DNA from: Hyphomicrobiales bacterium
Lineage (GTDB): Bacteria; Pseudomonadota; Alphaproteobacteria; Rhizobiales; Rhizobiaceae
DNA length: 64,000 nucleotides
Reading direction: 5' to 3'
NCBI GenBank assembly: GCA_900466575.1
Contig: UBMP01000015.1
Coordinates: 62,001-126,000, forward strand
The position numbers were made by a program, and so were the translations under genes. Position 1 is the first letter of the stretch. Each line of letters opens with the position of its first letter. The notes beneath the pieces are model-generated. The model worked only from the letters and a program-made list of their open reading frames with translations. It did not search any database and was not told the origin of the DNA. Below are positions 18,259 to 26,373 of the stretch, piece by piece.

Positions 18259-19088
18259 GCCCCTTTACGAAACTGCTGGCCGTCGCCTCCATCGAATTCC
18301 GCGTGGCGCTGCGCAACCGCTGGCTCATTCTGGCGACCGGCGTCATGACGCTCTTTTCGCTGGCGCTGACCTTTTCCGGCGCGGGCGGACTGGAGCTGAA
18401 GGCGGGCATCCTGACGCTGGCAGCGGCGAGCCTTGCCACGCTCTCCGTCTATCTCATCCCGCTGATCGCACTGCTGATCTCCTATGACAGCATTGCCGGC
18501 GAGGTGGAGCGCGGCACGATGGCGCTGGTTCTGGCAACGCCCATATCGCGCGGCGCGCTACTGGCCGGCAAGGCGCTCGGTCTCATCGCCGTGCTGGCAA
18601 TTGCGATTGCCGCGAGCCTGACGATCTCGAGCGCTGCCGCCATCTTCGCCTATGGCATGGACATGAGCGGCCTTGCCGCCATTGTCCGGCTCGGGCTCAC
18701 CGGCCTGTTGCTCGGCGCGGTCTTCGTCGCCATCGGCATGATGATCTCGGTTGCCTCGCCGCGCGCGGGGCAGGCCGCCGCTGTCGCCATCGGCGTCTGG
18801 CTGGTCGCCACCGTGCTTTACGATCTGGCGCTTCTCGCCGGCATTCTCGCCGACAAGGAAGGTGTCTTCACCAAGGCGCTCTTCCCTTATTTCGTCACCG
18901 CCAATCCGGGCGACGCCTTCCGCATCTTCAACCTCGCCGGCCTCGAGAATGCAGCTCCCGTGAGCGGCCTCGACGGCATTGCCAACACGCTGCCCTTCAG
19001 CGCGACCTATGCGCTCGTCGGCCTGTTCGCCTGGCTCGTTGCAGCGCTCGCCGCCGGCTATTTCCAGATCAGGAGACTGACACCATGA
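18255..19088 (+). CDS. nosY: NosY, ABC-2-type permease of the NosDFY complex
   Basis: 277 residues with about six hydrophobic segments. It has the ABC-2 pattern of an N-terminal helix (NRWLILATGVMTLFSLALTF), the conserved ISYDSIAGEVERGTMALVLATP coupling region, and a large periplasmic loop (GVFTKALFPYFVTANPGDAFR). It pairs with NosF in the inner membrane. Its start overlaps nosF and its stop overlaps nosL, so the three are translationally coupled. Confidence 0.95.
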   Translation: MSPFTKLLAVASIEFRVALRNRWLILATGVMTLFSLALTFSGAGGLELKAGILTLAAASLATLSVYLIPLIALLISYDSIAGEVERGTMALVLATPISRGALLAGKALGLIAVLAIAIAASLTISSAAAIFAYGMDMSGLAAIVRLGLTGLLLGAVFVAIGMMISVASPRAGQAAAVAIGVWLVATVLYDLALLAGILADKEGVFTKALFPYFVTANPGDAFRIFNLAGLENAAPVSGLDGIANTLPFSATYALVGLFAWLVAALAAGYFQIRRLTP

Positions 19089-19630
19089 CCCGCCACTGGA
19101 CCTCTCTTCTCGCCGGCGCAGCACTGGTGCTGCTGCTGACAAGCTGCAACGGCAATGAGGCCTCCGCGCCGCCCGCGCCCACGACGATGACGGCGGAGGC
19201 CGTCGGGCATAATTGCCAGATGTATGTGCTCGACCATCCGGGCCCGAAGGCGCAGGTGCATCTCAAGGGCATGGATGCGCCGCTCTGGTTTGCCGAAGTG
19301 GTCGATGCCGTCGCTTACTTGCGCGGCGCAGAACACGATGCGGAGGTGACGGCCGTCTATGTCAGCGACATGGGCAAGGCCAAATCCTGGCAGGAGCCCG
19401 GCGTCGACAACTGGATGAAGGCGGATGCGGCCGTCTATGTCATCGAAAGCCGCAAGCGCGGCGGCATGGAAACGCCCGAAGCCGTACCCTTTTCCGACCG
19501 CAAGGCGGCGGACGCGTTCGTCGCCGAGACGGGGGGTGAGATCGTTGCGCTGAAGGACATCCCGGACAGCTATATCAAACAGCAGGCGCAGGTCGGCATG
19601 GATGCCTCGATGCCTGCGCATGGAGGCTGA
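19085..19630 (+). CDS. nosL: NosL, outer-membrane copper lipoprotein/chaperone
   Basis: 181 residues. A lipobox LLLTSC near residue 21 marks it as a lipoprotein. The metal-binding segment GHNCQMYVLDHPGPKAQVHL contains the Cys-x-Met pair that NosL uses for Cu(I). NosL delivers copper to NosZ, with NosDFY. Its start overlaps nosY in ATGA, and nosX begins four bases after its stop. Confidence 0.94.
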   Translation: MTRHWTSLLAGAALVLLLTSCNGNEASAPPAPTTMTAEAVGHNCQMYVLDHPGPKAQVHLKGMDAPLWFAEVVDAVAYLRGAEHDAEVTAVYVSDMGKAKSWQEPGVDNWMKADAAVYVIESRKRGGMETPEAVPFSDRKAADAFVAETGGEIVALKDIPDSYIKQQAQVGMDASMPAHGG

Positions 19631-19634
19631 GACC

Positions 19635-20606
19635 ATGACCGTCATTTTCTCCAAGCCCGTCACCCGCCGCCGCGCGCTGTTCATCGGTGCCGTTCTGGTC
19701 GCCGGCGCGGCCTTGCCGTCTGCCTTGATGGCACCGCAAGCCTTTGCAGCCAAACCCGTTCGCTGGAGCGGGCAGGCGCTGGGCGCCCATGCCGAAATCG
19801 AACTTGTCTGCGCAAGCGAGGCCGAGGCACGCCCGGTTCTGGCGGCTGTCGAAGCCGAAATCGCCCGGCTTGAGGGCATTTTCAGCCTTTACCGGCAGGA
19901 CAGCGCGCTTTCCCGCCTCAACCGCGACGGTGCGCTCAGCGAGCCGCCGCCGGAGCTTCTGGAAGTGCTGGCGCTTTCCCGTGCCGTGCATCGCCAGACC
20001 GGCGGCTTGTTCGATCCGACGGTGCAGCCGCTCTTCGCCTTCTATGCAGAATGGTTCACGAAGCCGCATCGGGCGCGTCTGCCGGAAGCACACGAAGTCG
20101 CGCCAGTTTTGGCCCGTGTCGGCCTGGACAAGGTCACCTTCGACGATACCCGCATCGCCTTCGCGCGGCCCGGCATGGCGCTGACGCTGAACGGCATCGC
20201 GCAGGGCTATATCACCGACCGCATCGCCGCCCTCCTCAAGTCCCACGGCTATGGCAACATGCTGCTCGACATCGGCGAGATCCAGGCGGTCGGCAAGGGG
20301 CTTAACGGCGCGGGCTGGCAAGTCGGCATCCGCCAGAGCGTCAGCGGGGCGGCGCTTGCCGAGCGCCTGACGCTCTCCGATCAGGCCGTCGCCACCTCGA
20401 TGATGCTCGGAACGACCTTCGACGCCCAAGGCCATGCCGGCCATATCCTGCATCCGAAGAAGGGGCTGACGCGGGACTACACGCCGCGCGCCAGCGTCAT
20501 TCATTCGTCCGCTGCCTTTGCGGATGCAATGTCCACGGCGGTGGTGTTGATGAGGGCGGAAGACATCAAGCGGTTGCGGACAAGCGGGCTGGATATCCGG
20601 GTTTGA
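19635..20606 (+). CDS. nosX: NosX, ApbE-family FAD:protein FMN transferase
   Basis: 323 residues from an ATG 8 nt after GGAGG (19622-19626). The N-terminus TRRRALFIGAVLVAGAA is a Tat signal. The ApbE core is clear: EGIFSLYRQDSALSRLN, AVHRQTGGLFDPTVQPLF, LNGIAQGYITDRIAALL and NMLLDIGEIQAVG. NosX transfers FMN to the Thr in the flavin domain of NosR, so it completes the electron path to NosZ. It is the last gene of the nos operon, and a palindromic repeat block follows. Confidence 0.95.
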   Translation: MTVIFSKPVTRRRALFIGAVLVAGAALPSALMAPQAFAAKPVRWSGQALGAHAEIELVCASEAEARPVLAAVEAEIARLEGIFSLYRQDSALSRLNRDGALSEPPPELLEVLALSRAVHRQTGGLFDPTVQPLFAFYAEWFTKPHRARLPEAHEVAPVLARVGLDKVTFDDTRIAFARPGMALTLNGIAQGYITDRIAALLKSHGYGNMLLDIGEIQAVGKGLNGAGWQVGIRQSVSGAALAERLTLSDQAVATSMMLGTTFDAQGHAGHILHPKKGLTRDYTPRASVIHSSAAFADAMSTAVVLMRAEDIKRLRTSGLDIRV

Positions 20607-20630
20607 GTGAGAGGAGAGGGTGCGGCCCTG

Positions 20631-20802
20631 CCTCTCCCCTTGTGGGAGAGGAAGGAAAATCAGCATCTTAGCTGAAAGCTAAGTGCTAGATTTTCCAGGT
20701 GAGGGGGCAGTTTTGTCCCCGTCGGCGCCCCCTCTCTTGCGATTTCTAACACTTAGCTAAAGCTAAGATGTTGAAATCGCTTTCTCCCCCACCAGGGGGG
20801 AG
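20631..20802. repeat. composite intergenic palindromic repeat block
   Basis: Four dyads lie in 172 bases. They are CCTCTCCC/GGGAGAGG (20631-20651), a 43-bp near-palindrome from GGAAAATC to GATTTTCC (20654-20696), a 42-bp near-palindrome from GCGATTTC to GAAATCGC (20739-20780), and CTCCCCC/GGGGGAG (20784-20802). The two long dyads share a TTAGCT-AGCTAA core and are inverted copies of each other. This looks like a mosaic element of the kind scattered between rhizobial genes, and may also end nosX transcription. The rest of 20607-20899 holds only the pseudoazurin terminator. Confidence 0.65.
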
Positions 20803-20850
20803 ATTGGAGCGCGGGGCACCTTCGTCTTCCAACCAGTCCACAAACAAAAA

Positions 20851-20872
20851 TGGCCGGGCTTTCGCCCGGCCA
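20851..20872 (-). terminator. rho-independent terminator of the pseudoazurin gene
   Basis: TGGCCGGGC and GCCCGGCCA form a 9-bp stem with a 4-nt loop. Read on the minus strand it is followed by TTTTTGTTTG. It lies 28 bp past the pseudoazurin stop. Confidence 0.85.
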
Positions 20873-20899
20873 GCGCCGTCTTGGGAGGAGACGCTTTGA

Positions 20900-21349
20900 T
20901 TATTTGGCAGCTTCGGCAAACAGTTCGTCGAACTTCTGCTTGGCCTTCGGCGGCATCTTGGCGGCCTTGGCGGCATCCGCGTTGGCGCCCTTGCCGACTT
21001 CAACGAGCATCACCATGCCCATGCCGAAATGCGGCTTGCAGCGCACGCCGTAGAAGCCTTCCTTGTCGAGCTTGACGGTCAGGTCCTTGCCCATTTCGCC
21101 GACGAAGGGCGTTGCCCCTTCCGGAACCATGCCTTCGATGCTTTCGGCATCATGGCCCTTGTCGGTGGCGACGAAATGGATCGTGTCGCCGGGGGCAGCC
21201 TTCACGAAATCGGGCTCGAACACCATCGTGCCCTTAGCACCCTTGTTCAGCATCTTGACCTCGATGTCAGCCGCGTTGGCCGGGAGCGCCATGACGGTCA
21301 GTGCAACGCCTGCAACCAGAGCAAGGCCCGTCTTCATCATCGTCTTCAT
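20900..21349 (-). CDS. pseudoazurin, periplasmic blue-copper electron carrier
   Basis: 149 residues including a Sec signal (MKTMMKTGLALVAGVALTVMALPANA). The mature domain has the pseudoazurin pattern AADIEVKMLNKG ... DTIHFVATDKGHDAESIEGM and VRCKPHFGMGM. Those supply the type-1 copper ligands His, Cys, His and Met. The start chosen has AAGGAA about 8 nt upstream; an ATG 27 nt earlier lacks a clear site. It donates electrons to NosZ or NirK. A TTG-N8-CAA box upstream (21427-21440) and a terminator downstream make it a single-gene unit. Confidence 0.93.
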   Translation of the reverse strand: MKTMMKTGLALVAGVALTVMALPANAADIEVKMLNKGAKGTMVFEPDFVKAAPGDTIHFVATDKGHDAESIEGMVPEGATPFVGEMGKDLTVKLDKEGFYGVRCKPHFGMGMVMLVEVGKGANADAAKAAKMPPKAKQKFDELFAEAAK

Positions 21350-21426
21350 TTTCCGAATTCCTTGGGTTGTTTTCACGATCCTCGTGACCGCTGAGGCCTT
21401 TCTAGGCCCGATCCCCGCAGAGGAGT

Positions 21427-21440
21427 TTGCGGTTCGTCAA
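21427..21440 (-). promoter_or_regulatory. Dnr/FNR-type operator for pseudoazurin
   Basis: TTGCGGTTCGTCAA fits TTG-N8-CAA with one good half-site (TTGCG). Its centre is 84 bp upstream of the pseudoazurin ATG, which would give a leader of about 43 nt if it acts at -41.5. Confidence 0.6.
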
Positions 21441-21472
21441 AGATAAATGAAATTGCGCGCCTCTCGTTATAT

Positions 21473-21486
21473 TTGCTGATGCGCAA
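21473..21486 (+). promoter_or_regulatory. Dnr/FNR-type operator for the DUF1858 gene
   Basis: TTGCTGATGCGCAA fits TTG-N8-CAA with a perfect right half-site (CGCAA). The centre is 82 bp upstream of the DUF1858 ATG, mirroring the geometry of the pseudoazurin box. Confidence 0.6.
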
Positions 21487-21561
21487 TTTGTTTGCGCCAG
21501 CACAACGAGGCCGACACGCTTTCCTCTATCGTCGAGATAACGGGGAGGGTGGAAAGGTCCG

Positions 21562-21765
21562 ATGCGCTTCAACCGCGACATCACGCTCGAACAGATGATG
21601 ACGGAATGGCCGCAGACGGTCGCCGTTCTCATGCGCTACCGCATGCACTGTGTCGGCTGCCCGATTTCCGGCTTTCACACGCCGGTGGATGCCGCACGCG
21701 AGCATGCGGCGGAGCTGAAAGACTTCGAGAACAACCTTCTTGAGGCGATCGGATCGCGCAAGTAG
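21562..21765 (+). CDS. DUF1858 domain protein (CXXC-type small protein)
   Basis: 67 residues consisting of one DUF1858 domain: MRFNRDITLEQMMTEWPQTV, RYRMHCVGCPISGFHTPVDA and the AAELKDFENNLLEAI end. The CVGC pair is the family's redox or metal-binding motif. DUF1858 occurs at the N-terminus of the NO-stress iron-repair proteins (ScdA/RIC) and as free-standing proteins next to denitrification genes. Its own Dnr-type box suggests NO-responsive expression. It ends 6 bp from the convergent regulator gene. Confidence 0.85.
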   Translation: MRFNRDITLEQMMTEWPQTVAVLMRYRMHCVGCPISGFHTPVDAAREHAAELKDFENNLLEAIGSRK

Positions 21766-21771
21766 GGCGCC

Positions 21772-22473
21772 TTATTCCTGCGGTTTTCCCAACCCGATCA
21801 GCATGAGCTTGTGCGGATCGGTGACGGTGATCTTCTGGCGGCCACTCGAAACGACACCGTCATTCTCCCAGGCGCTGAGCAACCGGCTGACCGTGTGCAG
21901 GGTGGTGCCTGTCATCTCGGCCACATCCTGTCGCGAGAGCGGAAACTCGATCGCTATTCCCTCTTGGGTCTTTCGTCCTGTCTGCCGGACGAGCCGCAGG
22001 ATCGCGTTGGCCACACGCTGCTCGACCTGAGCGATCGAAAGTTCGATGACGCGGTCTTGTGTTTCGGCAAGCCGCGCCCCGATCGTCTTGTAGGTATTGG
22101 CCGCAAATTGGGGGAAGCGTGCCGCCAGTTCGGGCCAAAGTCCCGTCGGCCAACTGAGGACGACACAATCGATTGCCGCCTCTGCCGTTGCCGGATAGCG
22201 GGTGCGGCCAATGGCGGGCGCGATGCCGATGACCGAGCCAACCGCGAGATAGCGCGCAATGATCTGATGACCGTCTTTCGTGTTCTGGACGACGCGGACC
22301 ACACCGTCGAGCAGCAGGAAAAACCGCTCCGCATCTTCATCCTGCGCGAAGACCGCCTTGTCTTTCGGAACGCGCAACGGCATCGCCCGATCGAGAACCT
22401 CATCGAGGTCTGCCGCCGCAAGACCAGCGAATGCCTCCATGTTTTCTACAACTGATCTGTCGATTTTCGCCAT
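21772..22473 (-). CDS. Crp/Fnr-family regulator of the Dnr/NnrR type
   Basis: 233 residues. An N-terminal cyclic-nucleotide-binding-like beta-barrel (AVFAQDEDAERFFLLLDGVVRVVQ) is followed by a long dimerisation helix (ELSIAQVEQRVANAILRLV). The C-terminal winged helix is LSRQDVAEMTGTTLHTVSRLLSAWE. The Cys residues that bind the FNR Fe-S cluster are absent at the N-terminus, which points to the heme/NO-sensing Dnr/NnrR group. It is the natural candidate to bind the four TTG-N8-CAA boxes in this island. No such box was found upstream of its own gene. Confidence 0.88.
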   Translation of the reverse strand: MAKIDRSVVENMEAFAGLAAADLDEVLDRAMPLRVPKDKAVFAQDEDAERFFLLLDGVVRVVQNTKDGHQIIARYLAVGSVIGIAPAIGRTRYPATAEAAIDCVVLSWPTGLWPELAARFPQFAANTYKTIGARLAETQDRVIELSIAQVEQRVANAILRLVRQTGRKTQEGIAIEFPLSRQDVAEMTGTTLHTVSRLLSAWENDGVVSSGRQKITVTDPHKLMLIGLGKPQE

Positions 22474-22909
22474 GTCGTTCCGTTTGCTCGCATTTCAGCG
22501 CGGGCTTATAACAGGGCCTCTGCCGCCGCGCATCCCTTCTTGTCCGCATCAGGATCGTGAACGTCTGCTTTTTGCAAGCATCAACTTGCTGACAGCATCC
22601 GCAACGAGGGCGTAGTCCACTCCCGCCGCACAACGAGCGGAATTGAGACGCCTCCGCACGCTCGGCCTCCGCAGTCAGGTGAACGAATGTGCCGAAGATT
22701 GCCAAACGTTAAGTTGCGATCGAGTGCGGGCCTGATAGGCTGATTTATGGTCAAGAATTCAAATATCTAGCATGGAACAATTGGCCCCCGTGGCCGTTCT
22801 CACCGTGCCCTTGGCGCCTGACGAAGGCAAATTGAGTGAACTCCCCCAATGGCTCGTGAATGTCCCGCCGAGAATTTTCCCATGAACATACCGTTGCAAG
22901 GGGGCTGAG
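22474..22909. other. 436-bp intergenic region between the Dnr-type regulator and glucoamylase genes
   Basis: It holds the divergent promoters of the regulator and the glucoamylase operon. The only clear dyad is GCAAG-6-CTTGC at 22574-22589. A 37-codon frame at 22772-22885 has no ribosome site and was rejected. I see no RNA gene or repeat. Confidence 0.5.
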
Positions 22910-25312
22910 ATGAGCCGGATGATCGATTTTGCGCCCGGCGCGCCGGGTATTGACGGCCGCTGGACATCGAGCGCGAAGAACGGGGTCGGAACCGCTCTCT
23001 CACAGAAGTCTCCGGTCTGGTTCACGCTGAGCCATGGGATCCTGAACGAGATTTACTATCCGCGTGTCGACAGTGCCTGCACGCGTGATTTCGGCTTTAT
23101 CGTTACCGGTCCGAACGGATATTTCTCCGAGGAAAAGCGGGACTGCTTCTCACAGACCCATCCCTTCGATGGCGGCGTCCCGGCGTTTACGATCGTCAAC
23201 ACGGCGAAGGACGAAGTCTATCGAATCGAAAAGCATGTCATCACCGATCCGGAGCGGGCAACCATCCTCCAGCAGGTCACTTTCACCGCGCTCAAGGGCG
23301 CGCAAGGCGATTATCGGGTGACGGCGCTGCTTGCCCCGCATCTGGTCAATGCCGGCAAGCTCAATTCCGCCTGGATCGGCACGTTCGAGGGCCGGCAGGT
23401 TCTGTTTGCCAGCGGGCGTTCGCGGTATCTCGCGCTCGTCTGCGACACACCCTGGCAGGCCGTAAGCGCCGGCTTCGTGGGCTTCACCGATGGCTGGCAG
23501 CAGTTGCAGAAAACCGGACGTCTCAGCGAGCAATATGCCCGGGCAGACGATGGCAATGTGGCACTTGCCGGAGAGATCGGTTTCAGCGAAACGAAACGGA
23601 CAGTGACGCTGGCGCTGGGTTTCGGCCAGACCGAGCACGAGGCGGCGGCCTGCGCCACGCGCAGCCTTCGTGACGGGTTTTCGAGGGCCCACGAGCACTA
23701 TGTCGCCAATTGGCGCAACTGGCAGGACGGGCTTCAGCCGCTCGACCGGGACACTCACAACGGCATCAATGCTTATCGTATGTCCACGTCGGTATTGGCA
23801 TCCCATCGCGCGGCCGACCGGCATGGTGCGGTGGTGGCGAGCCTTTCCATTCCGTGGGGTTTTTCCAAGGGTGATGACGACCTGGGCGGTTACCACCTTG
23901 TCTGGCCGCGCGATCTGGTCGAGACAGCGGGCGGGTTTCTGGCGGCTGGCGATGCGCAGGAAGCGCTGGCAATCCTCACCTATCTGCGCGACGTACAGCA
24001 GCCCTCTGGCCGCTGGCCGCAAAATCTCTGGCTTGATGGCAAGCCCTATTGGGCGGGCGTCCAGATGGACGAATGCGCCTTCCCGATCCTGCTGGCCGAC
24101 ATGCTGCACCGGCACGGGCATCTCGATCCTCACGCACTCCAGTCATTCATTCCGATGATCCGAAGCGCAGCAGTCTATGTTGTCGCCAACGGGCCGGCGA
24201 CCGGTGAGGACCGCTGGGAAGAAGATGCGGGCTATAGTCCATTCACGCTCGCCGTCGAGATTGCCGCGCTGCTGGCTGCCGCCGATCTTCTGCAGCTGGT
24301 GAACGACACTAGAGCCGCCCGTCATCTGCGCGAGACGGCCGATTGCTGGAACGAGCAGATCGAGAAATGGACTTTTTCCGGCGATACGGAACTGTGCGCC
24401 GCTCTCGGCATCTCCGGGTATTATGTCCGTATCGCCGCGCCCGGCGCGACGGATGTGGCCGGTCCCATCGGCAATACTCCAATCCGCAATCAGACGCCCG
24501 ATCGCGCCATTCTCCCAACGCACAGGGTGATCAGTCCCGATGCGCTGGCGCTCGTCCGTTTCGGCCTGCGCGCGCCGGACGATCCGCACATCCTCGACAC
24601 GATCAAGGCCATCGATCATTCGCTTCGCGCAGATCTGCCGCAAGGGCCGCTCTGGTATCGCTACAACGACGACGGCTATGGCGAGCACGCAGATGGCCAG
24701 CCCTTCAACGGTATCGGTATCGGCAGGCCCTGGCCGCTCCTTGCGGGCGAGCGGGCGCATTACGAACTGGCTGCGGGCAACCGCGAGACCGCCGAAAGCC
24801 TGCTGACGACCCTGGAGCGCTCCGCAGGCTCTGGCGGTCTGATCCCGGAACAGATCTGGGACGGTCCTGATCTTCCCGAGCAGGAACTCTTCTACGGACG
24901 CCCCTCCGGCAGCGCCATGCCGCTCGTCTGGGCACATTCGGAACATATCAAGCTCCTGCGCTCGCTGGCCGATGGTGCGGTTTTCGACATGCCGCCGCAA
25001 GGGGTGGAGCGCTATATCAAGGGCAAGACAGGTTCGAAACTGCGCATCTGGCGCTTCAACAATCGCCTGTCCGTGATCCCATTTGGAAAGATGTTGCGGC
25101 TCGAACTGCCGGCCAGAGCAACCGTGCACTGGAGCCTCGACAACTGGACGACCGTCGACGACACTGCGACCGTGGAAACAGGTCTCGAAACCCATGTCGT
25201 CGATCTGCCCGTGCAGGACCGGCCTGAGGGCACAACAATCGTCTTCACCCTTTTCTGGGAAGATCCCGGGCAATGGGAAAACAGCAATTTCAACGTTCGC
25301 ATCGGCGAATGA
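22910..25312 (+). CDS. GH15 glucoamylase (glucan 1,4-alpha-glucosidase), cytoplasmic
   Basis: 800 residues with no signal peptide. The N-terminal beta-sandwich starts WTSSAKNGVGTALSQKSPVWFTLSHG and includes NEIYYPRVDSACTRD, as in bacterial glucoamylases. The (alpha/alpha)6 catalytic barrel holds YHLVWPRDLVETAGG, DRWEEDAGYSPFTLA (the region of the acid Glu) and PLVWAHSEHIKLLRSL (the region of the base Glu). It would release beta-glucose from the non-reducing ends of glycogen or maltodextrins. Lack of a secretion signal implies intracellular glycogen as substrate. It leads a cluster with gnd, zwf and a glucokinase-like gene. Confidence 0.93.
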   Translation: MSRMIDFAPGAPGIDGRWTSSAKNGVGTALSQKSPVWFTLSHGILNEIYYPRVDSACTRDFGFIVTGPNGYFSEEKRDCFSQTHPFDGGVPAFTIVNTAKDEVYRIEKHVITDPERATILQQVTFTALKGAQGDYRVTALLAPHLVNAGKLNSAWIGTFEGRQVLFASGRSRYLALVCDTPWQAVSAGFVGFTDGWQQLQKTGRLSEQYARADDGNVALAGEIGFSETKRTVTLALGFGQTEHEAAACATRSLRDGFSRAHEHYVANWRNWQDGLQPLDRDTHNGINAYRMSTSVLASHRAADRHGAVVASLSIPWGFSKGDDDLGGYHLVWPRDLVETAGGFLAAGDAQEALAILTYLRDVQQPSGRWPQNLWLDGKPYWAGVQMDECAFPILLADMLHRHGHLDPHALQSFIPMIRSAAVYVVANGPATGEDRWEEDAGYSPFTLAVEIAALLAAADLLQLVNDTRAARHLRETADCWNEQIEKWTFSGDTELCAALGISGYYVRIAAPGATDVAGPIGNTPIRNQTPDRAILPTHRVISPDALALVRFGLRAPDDPHILDTIKAIDHSLRADLPQGPLWYRYNDDGYGEHADGQPFNGIGIGRPWPLLAGERAHYELAAGNRETAESLLTTLERSAGSGGLIPEQIWDGPDLPEQELFYGRPSGSAMPLVWAHSEHIKLLRSLADGAVFDMPPQGVERYIKGKTGSKLRIWRFNNRLSVIPFGKMLRLELPARATVHWSLDNWTTVDDTATVETGLETHVVDLPVQDRPEGTTIVFTLFWEDPGQWENSNFNVRIGE

Positions 25313-25349
25313 TGCCCGGCCTTTAGCCGGATAAAAATGGAGTATCGAC

Positions 25350-26354
25350 ATGCAGATTGGAATGGTTGGGCTCGGCCGCATGGGCGCGAACATGGTGCGG
25401 CGCCTTTTGAAGGCCGGCCATGACTGCGTGGTGTTCGACGTTAACCCCGACAATGTCGCAGCGCTTGTGAAGGACGGTGCGACAGGCGCAAGCTCGGCGG
25501 ACGATCTGGTCGCCAAGCTCGCCAAGCCGCGCGCCATCTGGCTGATGCTGCCGGCCGCGATCACGCCGAAGATCGCGCGCGAGTTTGCGGCCAAGCTCGA
25601 AACGGGCGACGCGATCATCGACGGCGGCAACTCGTTCTACCGCGACGCGATCGACCTTGCGGCCGAGTTCGCGCCGAAGGGCATCGACTTCGTGGATGCA
25701 GGCACTTCGGGCGGCGTATGGGGCTTGGATCGTGGCTATTCGCTGATGATCGGCGGCGCCCAGGCGGCTGTCCAGCGGCTTGACCCTATCTTTGCCTCAC
25801 TGGCGCCCGGCGCCGGCCAGAACATCGCCAACGATCCCGTCACCGGGACGGCACCGAAGGGCTATCTGCATTGCGGCCCAGCAGGCGCCGGCCATTTCGT
25901 CAAGATGGTCCATAACGGCATCGAGTACGGCGTGATGGCTGCCTATGCAGAAGGGTTGAACATCCTGAAAGCCGCCAATGCGGGTGCAAGCGAACGCCCG
26001 ATCGATGCCGAAACCGCTCCGCTCGCCAACCCGGAATATTACCGCTTCGACATCGACTTGCCGGCAGTCACCGAAGTGTGGCGGCACGGCTCGGTCATCG
26101 GGTCCTGGCTGCTTGATCTGACAGCCGAGGCGCTGAAGGATGACCCGCATCTGCAGGGCTATAACGGCCGCGTCTCGGATTCCGGCGAGGGCCGCTGGAC
26201 CCTTCAGGCCGCCGTCGAAACTGGCGTTCCGGCCCCGATTCTCGCTTCGGCGCTGTTCGAGCGCTTCTCTTCGCGGGGCGAGGCCGAGTTTTCCGGCAAG
26301 GTTCTCTCGGCCATGCGGCACGCCTTTGGCGGCCACAAGGAAAAGTCGAAGTAA
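25350..26354 (+). CDS. gnd: 6-phosphogluconate dehydrogenase (decarboxylating), short form
   Basis: 334 residues, which is the short GndA/YqeC-like form (about 300-335) and not the 470-residue enterobacterial form. N-terminal [20 protein letters not shown] is the Rossmann motif. [21 protein letters not shown] and [20 protein letters not shown] carry the substrate-binding and catalytic Lys regions. It converts 6-phosphogluconate to ribulose-5-phosphate, CO2 and NAD(P)H; short forms usually prefer NAD. GGAG lies 7 nt before the ATG, and zwf follows 19 bp after the stop. Confidence 0.93.
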   Translation: MQIGMVGLGRMGANMVRRLLKAGHDCVVFDVNPDNVAALVKDGATGASSADDLVAKLAKPRAIWLMLPAAITPKIAREFAAKLETGDAIIDGGNSFYRDAIDLAAEFAPKGIDFVDAGTSGGVWGLDRGYSLMIGGAQAAVQRLDPIFASLAPGAGQNIANDPVTGTAPKGYLHCGPAGAGHFVKMVHNGIEYGVMAAYAEGLNILKAANAGASERPIDAETAPLANPEYYRFDIDLPAVTEVWRHGSVIGSWLLDLTAEALKDDPHLQGYNGRVSDSGEGRWTLQAAVETGVPAPILASALFERFSSRGEAEFSGKVLSAMRHAFGGHKEKSK

Positions 26355-26373
26355 GCCGGAGGACCAAAGCATC

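Noticed and set aside
22772-22885. 37-codon frame (MEQLAPVAVL...) before the glucoamylase gene
   Set aside because: It has no ribosome site, no recognised family and ends 25 bp before the glucoamylase start. Chance frames are common in this GC-rich DNA.
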